DNA from: Paenibacillus sp. S150 | GTDB lineage: Bacteria > Bacillota > Bacilli > Paenibacillales > Paenibacillaceae | Length of the DNA: 62,495 nucleotides | NCBI RefSeq assembly: GCF_019352175.1 | Contig: NZ_JACBYI010000044.1 | Coordinates: 1-62,495, forward strand | Direction of reading: 5' to 3' | Program-made: the position numbers and the translations under genes | The notes under the pieces: model-generated | Told to the model about the DNA's origin: nothing | What the model saw: the letters and a program-made list of their open reading frames with translations, nothing else | Database searches by the model: none | Shown here: positions 50,534 to 58,926 of the stretch, piece by piece | Numbering within the stretch: the stretch's first letter is position 1 | Layout: the number at the start of each line of letters is the position of its first letter

Positions 50534-51427
50534 ATGCACCCAATGGATAATAAGAAGGATCGGCTGGTTCGGGGAACAGCGATGAACGGCAAAGTAAGAG
50601 CTTTTGCAATCCGTACCACAGTGCTTGTTGACGAATTGCGGCGGAGGCATGATACATATCCAACAGCAACGGCAGCACTGGGGCGTACAGTCACCTGCGC
50701 TGCTATGATGGGCGCCATGCTCAAGGGCAAGGAGAAGCTGGCAATTATGGTCAAGGGCAACGGGCCGCTCGGACAGATTACAGCAGAATCCAATGCGCTT
50801 GGAGAAGTGCGCGGTTATGTGCAGAATCCGCATGTGCATCTGCCCAGCAATAGCCTTGGCAAGCTGGATGTCGCGGGAGCAGTGGGAAGAGAAGGGTCCA
50901 TAGATATCAGTAAGGACCTGGGCATGAAGGAGCCTTACCGGGGCAGTGTGCCGATTGTTTCGGGAGAGCTTGGGGAGGATTTCACATATTACTTTGCTGT
51001 ATCAGAGCAAACTCCGGCTGCAGTAGGGCTTGGAGTATTGGTCGAAACGGATAACTCTGTAAAGGTTGCCGGCGGGTTCATTGTGCAGCTTCTTCCGGGT
51101 CTTACCGATGATGAAATTACGGAGATTGAACGGGCAGTAGGTGCAATGCCGTCGGTTACCGCCGTGCTGGACCAGGGCCTTGAACCCGAAGAAATGCTCC
51201 GCTGGCTGCTTCCTGATGTGATTATTTTGGACGAACTCGATATTAATTTTGTCTGTCAATGCTCCCGTGAACGCGTAGAGCAAACTTTGGTCAGTCTGGG
51301 CCAGCATGAGCTGGAGCGGCTGATTGAAGAAGATGACCAGGCTGAAGTGGTATGTCATTTTTGCAACGAGGCTTATGTATTTAATAAGGATGAATTGCAG
51401 GTTATCCTGGATCAAGCGAAATCGTAG
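50534..51427 (+). CDS. hslO: Redox-regulated chaperone Hsp33
   Basis: 297 residues (288 plus a short lead if the ATG at 50543 is used; spacing to AGGAGG favours neither strongly). Cysteines C241, C243, C274 and C277 form the CxC ... CxxC zinc switch; oxidation releases zinc and activates holdase function. LGRTVTCAAMMGAMLKG is a conserved N-terminal block. Same order as B. subtilis coaX-hslO-yacD-cysK. Confidence 0.96.
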   Translation: MHPMDNKKDRLVRGTAMNGKVRAFAIRTTVLVDELRRRHDTYPTATAALGRTVTCAAMMGAMLKGKEKLAIMVKGNGPLGQITAESNALGEVRGYVQNPHVHLPSNSLGKLDVAGAVGREGSIDISKDLGMKEPYRGSVPIVSGELGEDFTYYFAVSEQTPAAVGLGVLVETDNSVKVAGGFIVQLLPGLTDDEITEIERAVGAMPSVTAVLDQGLEPEEMLRWLLPDVIILDELDINFVCQCSRERVEQTLVSLGQHELERLIEEDDQAEVVCHFCNEAYVFNKDELQVILDQAKS

Positions 51428-51436
51428 GGCTATGGG

Positions 51437-52381
51437 ATGATGACAAGACAGGAGCGCGTGCTGCGCAATGCCGTTATTTTACTGGCGATCGCAACATTAA
51501 TGCTCGGGGGGCTGTTGTTCTGGAGTCTCCGGGCTATGGCCATACTCAAGGGAGAAGCTGCAGAGGGGGAGTCCTCGGATATTGCCAGGGCGGGAGATCA
51601 GCCGGTAACCGACCGGCAATGGATGGATGAGCTCAAAAAAAAGCATGGCGATGAAGTTCTGTTGGGAATGCTTAATCATATTGTGGTCGGCAAAGAGGCC
51701 AAAGCTTTGGGCATTACGGTAACAGAAAATGAGATTGAAAAGGAACTGCAGCGCAGTATGGCCGGTTATAGCTCGGAACAGCAGTATTATGAACAGATGG
51801 AGTCAGAGCTGGGGCTTTCCCGTAAGGAAGTACGCGAGGAGGCGGCTTACCGGCTCATGCTGCAGGCAGTGGCTACAGCGGGCATTACCATTAGCGAGAG
51901 CGAAATCGATGATTATTTGGCGCAGAATGCCGGGCGCTTCACGCCCAAGAAAGAAATGCAGCTCTCCATGATTAAGGTAGCGACTTACGACGAAGCAGAG
52001 AAGGTAATGACCCGGCTGGAACAGGGTGAAGAGTTCGCAGTGCTGGCCAAGGAGCTGTCTATTGACGAGGAGAGCCGCCTGCATGGAGGCAGTATCGGGC
52101 TGGTGGAAGAGGATGATCCCTTCTGGCCGGAAGAGCTCCTGCTGACGGCAGCCGGCCTGGAGGCGGGGGACATCGCTGGTCCGCTGTACGATGGGGATGC
52201 ATATGCGGTTATCCGGCTGGAGAAGGCCATTCTGCCCAGGGAACAGAATCAAGCAGAAATCAGGCAGCAGGTCCGGGAAGAGCTTGCGCTGGAGCAGGCT
52301 CCTCCGCTGCAGCAGGTGGAAAGCGATTTGCGAGCAAAATATGATACAGCAATATATATTGACAACAGCCTGCAAGATTGA
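51437..52381 (+). CDS. yacD: Membrane-anchored PpiC-type peptidyl-prolyl isomerase (YacD-like)
   Basis: 314 residues. An uncleaved N-terminal membrane anchor (about 10-33) without lipobox, a SurA-like helical region (45-165), then a parvulin-type domain (about 170-265: MQLSMIKVATYDEAEKVMTR, GEEFAVLAKELSIDEES, GGSIGLVEEDDPFWPEELL). It should act outside the membrane in folding of exported proteins. Located between hslO and cysK as yacD. The cysK promoter lies in its last codons. Confidence 0.87.
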   Translation: MMTRQERVLRNAVILLAIATLMLGGLLFWSLRAMAILKGEAAEGESSDIARAGDQPVTDRQWMDELKKKHGDEVLLGMLNHIVVGKEAKALGITVTENEIEKELQRSMAGYSSEQQYYEQMESELGLSRKEVREEAAYRLMLQAVATAGITISESEIDDYLAQNAGRFTPKKEMQLSMIKVATYDEAEKVMTRLEQGEEFAVLAKELSIDEESRLHGGSIGLVEEDDPFWPEELLLTAAGLEAGDIAGPLYDGDAYAVIRLEKAILPREQNQAEIRQQVREELALEQAPPLQQVESDLRAKYDTAIYIDNSLQD

Positions 52382-52387
52382 TAATAT
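52359..52387 (+). promoter_or_regulatory. Sigma-A promoter of cysK
   Basis: TTGACA, 17 bases, TAATAT, overlapping the end of the upstream gene. It gives a leader of about 225 bases. Confidence 0.75.
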
Positions 52388-52427
52388 GAAATTAAATGTA
52401 AAACCTACTGATTTAGTCGGAAATAAC

Positions 52428-52482
52428 AGGCGGCGGACGCTCTGTTCTTCCGCCATACAGCGCTGTAACTTGGCGCTGCGGT
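52428..52482 (+). other. Two consecutive hairpins in the cysK leader
   Basis: GGCGGA/TCCGCC with an 11-nt loop, then CAGCGC/GCGCTG with a 9-nt loop. No T-box or SAM-riboswitch signature and no terminator T-run was seen. Confidence 0.55.
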
Positions 52483-52620
52483 GTTGAATATCCTGGTGCT
52501 GACCTATCGTCTCCTTGGGAGGATAAGCCGTTTTTACTATTACACCCGGAATTACACGCTGAAGACTATTGTCACAAGTTACGCACTTATTCATTTATCA
52601 TTCCAAGGAGGTTTTTGCTC

Positions 52621-53559
52621 ATGGCTAAAGTTGTCAACAGTGTAACAGATTTGATTGGGGGCACACCGCTCGTTCGTCTCAACCGGGTGGTTCCTGAAGG
52701 TTCCGCGGAGATCTATCTGAAGCTGGAATATCAAAACCCGGGCTCCAGCGTAAAGGACCGTATCGCCATCAGCATCGTGGAAGAGGCTGAGAAGGAAGGG
52801 CTGTTGAAGCCAGGCGGTACAATTGTAGAAGCAACCAGCGGCAACACAGGTATTGGCCTGGCACTTGTCGCTGCAGCCAAAGGGTACAAGGCTGTTATTG
52901 TTATGCCGGAAACGATGAGCCTTGAGCGGCGCAATCTGCTGCGTGCTTACGGTGCAGAACTGGTGCTTACTCCTGGATCGGAAGGTATGAATGGTGCGGT
53001 TAAGAAGGCTGAACAAATTCTGAGTGAGAACCCTGACTATTTCCTGGCCGAGCAATTCAAGAATAAGGCGAACGTGAAAATTCACCGCGAAACCACTGGT
53101 CCGGAAATTGTTGAAGCCATCGAGTCCATCGGTGGACCGCTGGACGCTTTTATTGCCGGAGTAGGTACTGGCGGAACAATCACAGGTGCCGGCGAGGTTC
53201 TGAAGAGCAAATATCCTGATGTGAAGATCTATGCGGTAGAACCTGCGGCATCGCCGATTCTGGCCGGCGGCAAGCCGGGTCCCCACAAGATTCAAGGAAT
53301 CGGCGCTAACTTCATCCCTGATATCCTGAATCAGGATGTGTACGATGAAATCATCCATGTAGAGAACGACGAAGCATTTGAAACCGCACGCCGTGTAGCG
53401 AAGGAAGAAGGCGTCCTGTCCGGTATTTCTTCCGGTGCTGCCGTATTCGCTGCGCTCAAAGTGGCCAAAGAGCTGGGAGCCGGCAAAAAGATTGTTGTAA
53501 TTATCCCAAGTAACGGCGAACGTTATCTGAGTACTCCACTCTACAATTTCGAAGTGTAA
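52621..53559 (+). CDS. cysK: Cysteine synthase A (O-acetylserine sulfhydrylase)
   Basis: 312 residues from the ATG at 52621, AAGGAGG 9 bases upstream. The PLP lysine is in SSVKDRIA near residue 43; TSGNTGIGLA, GTGGTITGAGEVL and SSGAAVFA complete the cofactor site. It makes cysteine from O-acetylserine and sulfide. A strong promoter, a structured leader and a terminator isolate it as its own unit. Confidence 0.97.
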   Translation: MAKVVNSVTDLIGGTPLVRLNRVVPEGSAEIYLKLEYQNPGSSVKDRIAISIVEEAEKEGLLKPGGTIVEATSGNTGIGLALVAAAKGYKAVIVMPETMSLERRNLLRAYGAELVLTPGSEGMNGAVKKAEQILSENPDYFLAEQFKNKANVKIHRETTGPEIVEAIESIGGPLDAFIAGVGTGGTITGAGEVLKSKYPDVKIYAVEPAASPILAGGKPGPHKIQGIGANFIPDILNQDVYDEIIHVENDEAFETARRVAKEEGVLSGISSGAAVFAALKVAKELGAGKKIVVIIPSNGERYLSTPLYNFEV

Positions 53560-53580
53560 TTGCTGATACAGCATATCCAA

Positions 53581-53630
53581 AGAGCCTTCCTATTCGCTTC
53601 CATAGCGATTGGGAAGGCTCTTTTTTTTGA
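53581..53630 (+). terminator. Terminator after cysK
   Basis: AGAGCCTTCC and GGGAAGGCTCT with an inner CGCT/AGCG stem, followed by eight T. Confidence 0.93.
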
Positions 53631-53648
53631 ATCCCAATCATTCAGGCT

Positions 53649-53677
53649 TTTCAAAGCAGGCCAAAGTACAGTATACT
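53649..53677 (+). promoter_or_regulatory. Weak candidate promoter of the folate operon
   Basis: TTTCAA, 17 bases, TATACT, about 45 bases before leader repeat copy 3. The -35 is poor. Confidence 0.35.
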
Positions 53678-53719
53678 GACAGGCAATAAAGCGAATAGAT
53701 GACTGGATGCTTTGCAAGC

Positions 53720-53815
53720 ACAGGCTATACAAAACTAAAAGCAGATGCTTCCGAAGCGAGTTTTGTACGAAGCAAGTTCAAGCAGCAAAGCTATACAAAA
53801 CTTTTAGGAGGCTGG
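53720..53815 (+). repeat. Leader repeat, copy 3 (upstream of pabB)
   Basis: The fullest copy. CTATACAAAACT occurs twice (53725 and 53791), flanking ATGCTTCCGAAGCGAGTTTT, which continues GTACGAAGC. AGTTTTGTA is complementary to TACAAAACT in both flanks, so two exclusive stems are possible; the downstream one lies against TTTTAGGAGG, the ribosome binding site. Confidence 0.65.
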
Positions 53816-53817
53816 CT

Positions 53818-55434
53818 TTGGAAATCATTACAGCGTGGCAGGATTGGGAGCAATGGGCGCAGGAAGAGTGGAGCCTTCTTCCCCTTATTATACAATCACG
53901 TCAGGATAAGGGAGGTTTGCCCGCCTCCTGGATGAAGGCCTGGGAGCTGGCCTCCCCCTACTCAGTAGTGCTGGAGAGCGGTAAAGGCGGCCGTTACACG
54001 TACCTGGGCTTGAAGCCGGCTTCTGTACTGCAAGGAAAAGAGGGAGCGGCTGAGGTATGCAGTTTATCCTCAGATGCTGCCAGTACAGCTGAGCCCGGAT
54101 TCCACTCCGTGCTGGAGGGCCGGCCTTTGGAGGTATTGGAGGGCTGGATGAAGAATTTCACTTCGCCGCGTGTGGAATCCTTCGCGCTTCCTCCTTTTAT
54201 AGGTGGCTGCATCGGGTTTCTCAGCTATGATGTAGCCCGCTCTCTGGAGAAGCTGCCTGTCTTGGCTAAGGATGATCCCGGGTTTCCCGATTACCTCTTC
54301 ATGAGGCTGGAAGAGCTGTGGATCTATGATCATCAGAAGGAGATGCTTTACTGCACTGTACATGTTCCTGTTCCGGCTGAGAAACGATTTGGCTCCGCTG
54401 GACTGAAAGAGCTGTATCAAGAGGCTGTTCGGCGCGCTGAGGGGATGCTGGAGCAGTGGCGGCTTATCTCTGCCGCTCCCGGGATTTCTGCTGACATTGC
54501 TGGAAAAGCTGCCGAGGCTGCAGTAATCGAGACCCATGCGGGTGCCTCGGGCGAATGGCCGGGTATGACATCGGCCTTCTCGCCTGAGCAATTTCAGCAG
54601 GCGGTGCGGGAGGTCCAGGAATATATCCGTCAAGGGGATGTATTCCAGGTGAACCTCTCGCTGCGCCAGGAGGCGCAGCTGAAATCCTCGCCTGAGGATG
54701 TTTATGAATGGCTGCGCAAGCTCAACCCGTCCCCGTACATGGGGCTGCTGCGCTCGCCCGGCTTCACCCTCGCCAGCGCTTCGCCCGAGCTGCTCGTCAG
54801 GCTGCACGGGGACAAGGTCAGCGCCCGCCCCATTGCCGGTACCCGGCGCCGGGGCCTGACTCCCGCGGAGGACGCCGCCATGGAGGCGGAGCTGCGCGGG
54901 AGTCAGAAGGAGATCGCCGAGCATATTATGCTTGTCGATCTGGAGAGGAGCGACATCGGCCGTGTCGCTGCGTATGGATCGGTCCGCGTGCCGGAGCTGC
55001 TGACCGTGGAGCGATACTCGCATGTAATGCATCTCGTCTCGCAGGTGGAAGGCATGGCCGCACCCGGAAAGGGTGCTTACGATGTCATAGCCGCCTTATT
55101 CCCCGGCGGCACGATCACCGGCGCGCCCAAGGTGCGCACGATGGAGATCATCGAGGAGCTGGAGCCGGTACGGCGAGGTCCATATACTGGATCGATGGGC
55201 TGGATTGACTATAACGGCAATATGGAATTAAATATTATTATACGGACACTGGCGGTGAAGGACGGAGCAGGCTACATTCAGACGGGGGCGGGCATCGTAA
55301 TTGATTCTGACCCGTACCGTGAATACCGGGAATGCCATAATAAAGCCAAGGCCGTGGTGAAGGCAGTTCTCTGCAGCCAACACCAGCAGGAAACGAGAGC
55401 CACCGGCGGCGCCGAAGGAGGAGCAATAGTATGA
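53818..55434 (+). CDS. pabB: Aminodeoxychorismate synthase, component I
   Basis: About 538 residues from the TTG at 53818, AGGAGG 6 bases upstream; upstream codons overlap the leader repeat. Anthranilate-synthase-I-type fold: PIAGTRRRG, HIMLVDLERSD and GTITGAPKVRTMEII mark the chorismate site. It aminates chorismate with ammonia from PabA, for folate. Codons in 54690-55160 are strongly GC-rich. pabA overlaps by ATGA. TrpE is a relative, but the folate gene order decides. Confidence 0.94.
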   Translation: MEIITAWQDWEQWAQEEWSLLPLIIQSRQDKGGLPASWMKAWELASPYSVVLESGKGGRYTYLGLKPASVLQGKEGAAEVCSLSSDAASTAEPGFHSVLEGRPLEVLEGWMKNFTSPRVESFALPPFIGGCIGFLSYDVARSLEKLPVLAKDDPGFPDYLFMRLEELWIYDHQKEMLYCTVHVPVPAEKRFGSAGLKELYQEAVRRAEGMLEQWRLISAAPGISADIAGKAAEAAVIETHAGASGEWPGMTSAFSPEQFQQAVREVQEYIRQGDVFQVNLSLRQEAQLKSSPEDVYEWLRKLNPSPYMGLLRSPGFTLASASPELLVRLHGDKVSARPIAGTRRRGLTPAEDAAMEAELRGSQKEIAEHIMLVDLERSDIGRVAAYGSVRVPELLTVERYSHVMHLVSQVEGMAAPGKGAYDVIAALFPGGTITGAPKVRTMEIIEELEPVRRGPYTGSMGWIDYNGNMELNIIIRTLAVKDGAGYIQTGAGIVIDSDPYREYRECHNKAKAVVKAVLCSQHQQETRATGGAEGGAIV

Positions 55435-56012
55435 TCTTGGTTATCGATAATTATGATTCCTTTACGTACAACCTGGTGCAGTATCTGGGGGAGCTTGGGG
55501 AAGAGGTTAAGGTATCCCGCAACGATGAGATTACCATTCAGGAGATTGAGGCGCTCGCACCGGACCATATTCTGATTTCACCGGGACCCTGCACGCCGAA
55601 TGAAGCGGGCATCAGCCTTGAGCTGCTGCAGCATTTCAAGGGTGTCATTCCGATGTTTGGCGTCTGTCTGGGCCATCAGGCCATTGGACAGGCTTTCGGC
55701 GGCAACGTCATTCGCGCAGAACGTCTGATGCATGGCAAAACCTCGCCGATTCACCACAACGGCACCTCGGTATTTGAAGGCTTGGAATCTCCATTTACCG
55801 CTACCCGCTATCACTCCCTGATCGTGGAACGGGACACTCTGCCTGACTGCCTGGAGATTACGGCGGAAACGGCGGAAGGCGAGATTATGGCCTTGCGCCA
55901 CCGGGACTACCCGATAGAAGGCGTGCAATTCCATCCTGAATCGATAATTACGGATCATGGGCATACCATGCTGCGCAATTTCCTGAAACGGAGAGCCGGG
56001 GAACCGGTATGA
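55431..56012 (+). CDS. pabA: Aminodeoxychorismate/anthranilate synthase glutamine amidotransferase
   Basis: 193 residues, class I glutamine amidotransferase. Nucleophile cysteine in FGVCLGHQAIGQAFG near residue 79, catalytic His-Glu in VQFHPESI near 168-175. In B. subtilis the same protein serves folate and tryptophan synthesis. It overlaps pabB and pabC by ATGA on both sides. Confidence 0.96.
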   Translation: MILVIDNYDSFTYNLVQYLGELGEEVKVSRNDEITIQEIEALAPDHILISPGPCTPNEAGISLELLQHFKGVIPMFGVCLGHQAIGQAFGGNVIRAERLMHGKTSPIHHNGTSVFEGLESPFTATRYHSLIVERDTLPDCLEITAETAEGEIMALRHRDYPIEGVQFHPESIITDHGHTMLRNFLKRRAGEPV

Positions 56013-56890
56013 ATTATATTGGATTCAACAACAGAGCAGTTGATGCCAAAGACGCCGTGATTTCCGCTCTGGATCACGGCTTTTTGTACGGCATGGGTCT
56101 CTTTGAGACTTTTCGAACCTATAAGGGCGAACCCTTCCTGCTGCAGCGGCACCTGGGCAGATTGGCGGAGGGCTGCAGGCAGCTTGGAATCCCTTTTGAA
56201 GGAGATGCGGCCCGGCTGCGTGACTGGATTAGGCATGTAATGGACAAAAATGAATTAAAGGACGCCTATATCCGCTATACCGTAACCGCCGGAGAAGATA
56301 TTCTGGGCTTGCCGGCGGGAGAGTACAGCCAGCCTAATCAGTTGCTCTACATGAAGGAGCTTCCGCATCTGTCTGACACCCTCTACCGGGAAGGCAAAGG
56401 GCTGCAGCTGCTGAACCTGCCGCGCAATACACCGGAGGGCCCGGTACGGTTGAAGTCGCTGCATTACATGAATAATATACTTGCGAAACGTGAATTAGCA
56501 GGCTACCCTTCAGCCGCAGATGGGGCGGAAGGATTGATGCTGACAGCGCAGGGCGAAATTGCCGAAGGCATTGTCAGCAATATTTTTTTCATCAAAAACA
56601 ATGTACTCCACACACCTGCAATAGCCGCGGGCATCCTACCGGGAATTACCCGGGAAATGGTGCTTGAGCTGGCACATGCCTCTGGACTGCAAACGGAAGA
56701 AGGCTTGTATCAGTGGGGGCAGCTTGCAGAGGCGGATGAGATTTTTTTTACCAATTCGGTGCAGGAGATCGTTCCGGTTACAATGCTATGGCGTGCGAAT
56801 GAGCGACTGATTGTAAGCGGCGGACGCTGCGGGAGACTTACGGCGCTATTGCTGGAATTATATAGAGAAAGGACGGGATTGGCAGAATGA
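56009..56890 (+). CDS. pabC: 4-amino-4-deoxychorismate lyase
   Basis: 293 residues, fold-type IV PLP enzyme of the branched-chain aminotransferase family. LDHGFLYGMGLFETFRTY near 24-41, the PLP lysine in RLKSLHYMNN near 148, and EGIVSNIFFI. It splits aminodeoxychorismate to p-aminobenzoate and pyruvate. Coupled with pabA and folP. Confidence 0.94.
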   Translation: MNYIGFNNRAVDAKDAVISALDHGFLYGMGLFETFRTYKGEPFLLQRHLGRLAEGCRQLGIPFEGDAARLRDWIRHVMDKNELKDAYIRYTVTAGEDILGLPAGEYSQPNQLLYMKELPHLSDTLYREGKGLQLLNLPRNTPEGPVRLKSLHYMNNILAKRELAGYPSAADGAEGLMLTAQGEIAEGIVSNIFFIKNNVLHTPAIAAGILPGITREMVLELAHASGLQTEEGLYQWGQLAEADEIFFTNSVQEIVPVTMLWRANERLIVSGGRCGRLTALLLELYRERTGLAE

Positions 56891-57744
56891 GACCCTTTAT
56901 ATATAGACGGAGCTACCGTCTGGGTGCGGCTGAACTGATACTAGGTGAACGAACGCTGATTATGGGTATTCTGAATGTGACCCCGGATTCTTTTTCCGAT
57001 GGCGGGCTGTGGGAAGAACCGGAGCGGGCTGTAGAGCATGCCCTGCAAATGGCGGCAGAAGGTGCCGATATTATTGATATTGGCGGTGAATCGACACGTC
57101 CCGGCCATCTGCCGGTAAGTCTGGAAGAAGAATTGTCCCGTGTGCTGCCGGTCATTGAGAGCATTCACCGGGCCGCTCCACACCTGCCTTTGTCCATCGA
57201 CACGTATAAGGCGGAAGTAGCCCGTCAGGCTACCCGGGCAGGCGCTCACATTATCAATGATGTCTGGGGCGCCAAAGCAGACCCCAATATGGCGGCTGTA
57301 GCTGCGGGGGCAGATTGTCCGATTATTTTGATGCATAACCGTCATGAACGCCATTATCAGGATTTGACCGCTGACATGTCTGCCGACCTTACTGAAAGTG
57401 TGAAGCTGGCGCTGGCCGCAGGCGTGAAGCCCGAGAATATAATTCTTGACCCCGGCATCGGATTCGCCAAGGATTACACGGAGAATCTTCAGGCAATGAT
57501 CAATTTGGATCGGCTGGCGGAGCTTGGCTACCCGCTGCTGCTGGCCACCTCGCGCAAAAAATTCATACGCACCGTGCTCGGTCTCCCGCCGGATGATGTG
57601 GTTGAGGGCACTGCCGCTACCGTGGCGTTCGGAATTGCCCAGGGCTGCCAGATTGTGCGGGTGCATGATGTAGCCAGTATAAAACGCACTGTGCGGATGT
57701 GCGATGCCATGCTCTATGCCTCATCGCCGCCCGTGCGTGATTAA
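56887..57744 (+). CDS. folP: Dihydropteroate synthase
   Basis: 285 residues, TIM barrel. ILNVTPDSFSDGG near 27-39 and GGESTRPG near 65-72 bind pterin and p-aminobenzoate; DPGIGFAKD is the third signature. This is the target of sulfonamides. It overlaps pabC by ATGA, and folB follows 47 bases later. Confidence 0.97.
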   Translation: MRPFIYRRSYRLGAAELILGERTLIMGILNVTPDSFSDGGLWEEPERAVEHALQMAAEGADIIDIGGESTRPGHLPVSLEEELSRVLPVIESIHRAAPHLPLSIDTYKAEVARQATRAGAHIINDVWGAKADPNMAAVAAGADCPIILMHNRHERHYQDLTADMSADLTESVKLALAAGVKPENIILDPGIGFAKDYTENLQAMINLDRLAELGYPLLLATSRKKFIRTVLGLPPDDVVEGTAATVAFGIAQGCQIVRVHDVASIKRTVRMCDAMLYASSPPVRD

Positions 57745-57791
57745 AATCCGATTGAAGACAGAATAATGGAGAAGAAGGCAGGTAGCCCCTT

Positions 57792-58154
57792 ATGGATAAA
57801 ATGACACTGCACCGCATGGAATACTATGGATATCACGGAGTATTTGAGGAGGAGCGCAAGCTGGGCCAGCGTTTTTATATTGACCTGGAGCTTGAGCTTG
57901 ATCTGCAGGGTGCCGGCCAAAGTGATGATCTTGCGCTGACCGTGAATTATGCCGAAGTGCACTTCCTCGTCAAAGAAATTGTCGAAACAAAGTCATTTAA
58001 ACTCATCGAAGCTTTGGGTGAACATATTGCATCCTCGGTACTTGACACTTATACTGTTATCAATGCAGTAACGGTGAAGGTGACCAAGCCGCATCCGCCG
58101 TTCGACATTCATTTTCAGGGAGTGACCGTAGAACTGCACAGAACCAGAAAGTGA
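57792..58154 (+). CDS. folB: Dihydroneopterin aldolase
   Basis: 120 residues. GYHGVFEEERKLGQRFYIDL near 11-30, the NYAEVHFLV block and KPHPPFDIHFQGVTVEL near the end. It cleaves dihydroneopterin to hydroxymethyl-dihydropterin and glycolaldehyde in folate synthesis. folK follows almost directly. Confidence 0.96.
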   Translation: MDKMTLHRMEYYGYHGVFEEERKLGQRFYIDLELELDLQGAGQSDDLALTVNYAEVHFLVKEIVETKSFKLIEALGEHIASSVLDTYTVINAVTVKVTKPHPPFDIHFQGVTVELHRTRK

Positions 58155-58164
58155 GACCTTGTTA

Positions 58165-58716
58165 ATGACCATACCTTCTACCTCTGAGGCATCAGAGGCT
58201 TATATTGCTTTAGGGGCAAATTTGGGCGACCGTGAGGAAACGCTGAAAGAAGCCCTGAACAGGCTGAACCGGCATGCGGGGATTGAAGTGGTCCGCTGCT
58301 CAAGTGTATACGAAACCGAGCCTGTCGGTTATTTGGACCAGCCGCCCTTTCTGAATATGGCGGCAGCCCTCCGTACAACACTTGCACCGGAAGAGCTGCT
58401 TCATGAGATGCTCGATATTGAAAGCCGACTGGGCCGTATCCGGGATGTCCGCTATGGACCGAGAACGTTGGATTTGGATTTGTTATGGGTGGAGAATCAG
58501 CGCCTCAATACGCCGGATTTAACACTGCCGCATCCGCGGATGCTGGAGCGGGCATTTGTGCTTATCCCACTGAGTGAGGTTGTTCCGCAGAGTGAAGAGT
58601 CTTCCGGACTCCGGCAGATTATTACAGAAGCGCTACAAGATATAGACGGAAGGGAAGGAATTTGCTTGTGGACAACAAACGTATGGGACGGCGGGTCAGA
58701 GCATTCCGAAAGCTGA
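58165..58716 (+). CDS. folK: Hydroxymethyl-dihydropterin pyrophosphokinase
   Basis: 183 residues from the ATG at 58165 (TTG 58159 possible). ALGANLGDREETL near 13-25, FLNMAAALRT, and the signature GPRTLDLDLLW near 95-105 with metal-binding aspartates. It transfers pyrophosphate to hydroxymethyl-dihydropterin, supplying FolP. Its last 49 bases overlap yazB in another frame. Confidence 0.95.
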   Translation: MTIPSTSEASEAYIALGANLGDREETLKEALNRLNRHAGIEVVRCSSVYETEPVGYLDQPPFLNMAAALRTTLAPEELLHEMLDIESRLGRIRDVRYGPRTLDLDLLWVENQRLNTPDLTLPHPRMLERAFVLIPLSEVVPQSEESSGLRQIITEALQDIDGREGICLWTTNVWDGGSEHSES

Positions 58717-58877
58717 AGGGGTACACTCAGCAGGAGCTGGCGGATTCTGTCGGAATATCCTTAGCTGTGCTGGGCGCAGTGGAGAGGGGAAACAGACGTT
58801 TGGAAGATCAAATTTTAAATAAAATTGCGGACGTTCTTGGAGTTTCTGCCGACGAATTGGCCAATCCCTCTATCTGA
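58668..58877 (+). CDS. yazB: Small XRE-type helix-turn-helix protein YazB
   Basis: 69 residues from the GTG at 58668, AAGGAA 8 bases upstream. One Cro/CI-type helix-turn-helix: MGRRVRAFRKLKGYTQQELA, then GISLAVLGAVERGNR. It fills the whole protein, so it is probably a dimeric DNA binder; targets unknown. It lies between folK and dusB exactly as in B. subtilis and overlaps folK by 49 bases. Confidence 0.9.
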   Translation: MDNKRMGRRVRAFRKLKGYTQQELADSVGISLAVLGAVERGNRRLEDQILNKIADVLGVSADELANPSI

Positions 58878-58926
58878 GAGGACGTTATCATAGATCCGAC
58901 AGATCAAATCAAGGAAGTGAAGAAAT

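Noticed and set aside
52382..52620. T-box or S-box riboswitch before cysK
   Set aside because: The T-box core sequence and the SAM aptamer helices are absent, and no antiterminator/terminator pair is seen.
52591..53580. Antisense open frame of 329 codons across cysK
   Set aside because: cysK is unambiguous on the + strand and covers the same bases.
54070..55032. Antisense open frame of 320 codons inside pabB
   Set aside because: Shadow of the GC-rich part of pabB with no start signals.
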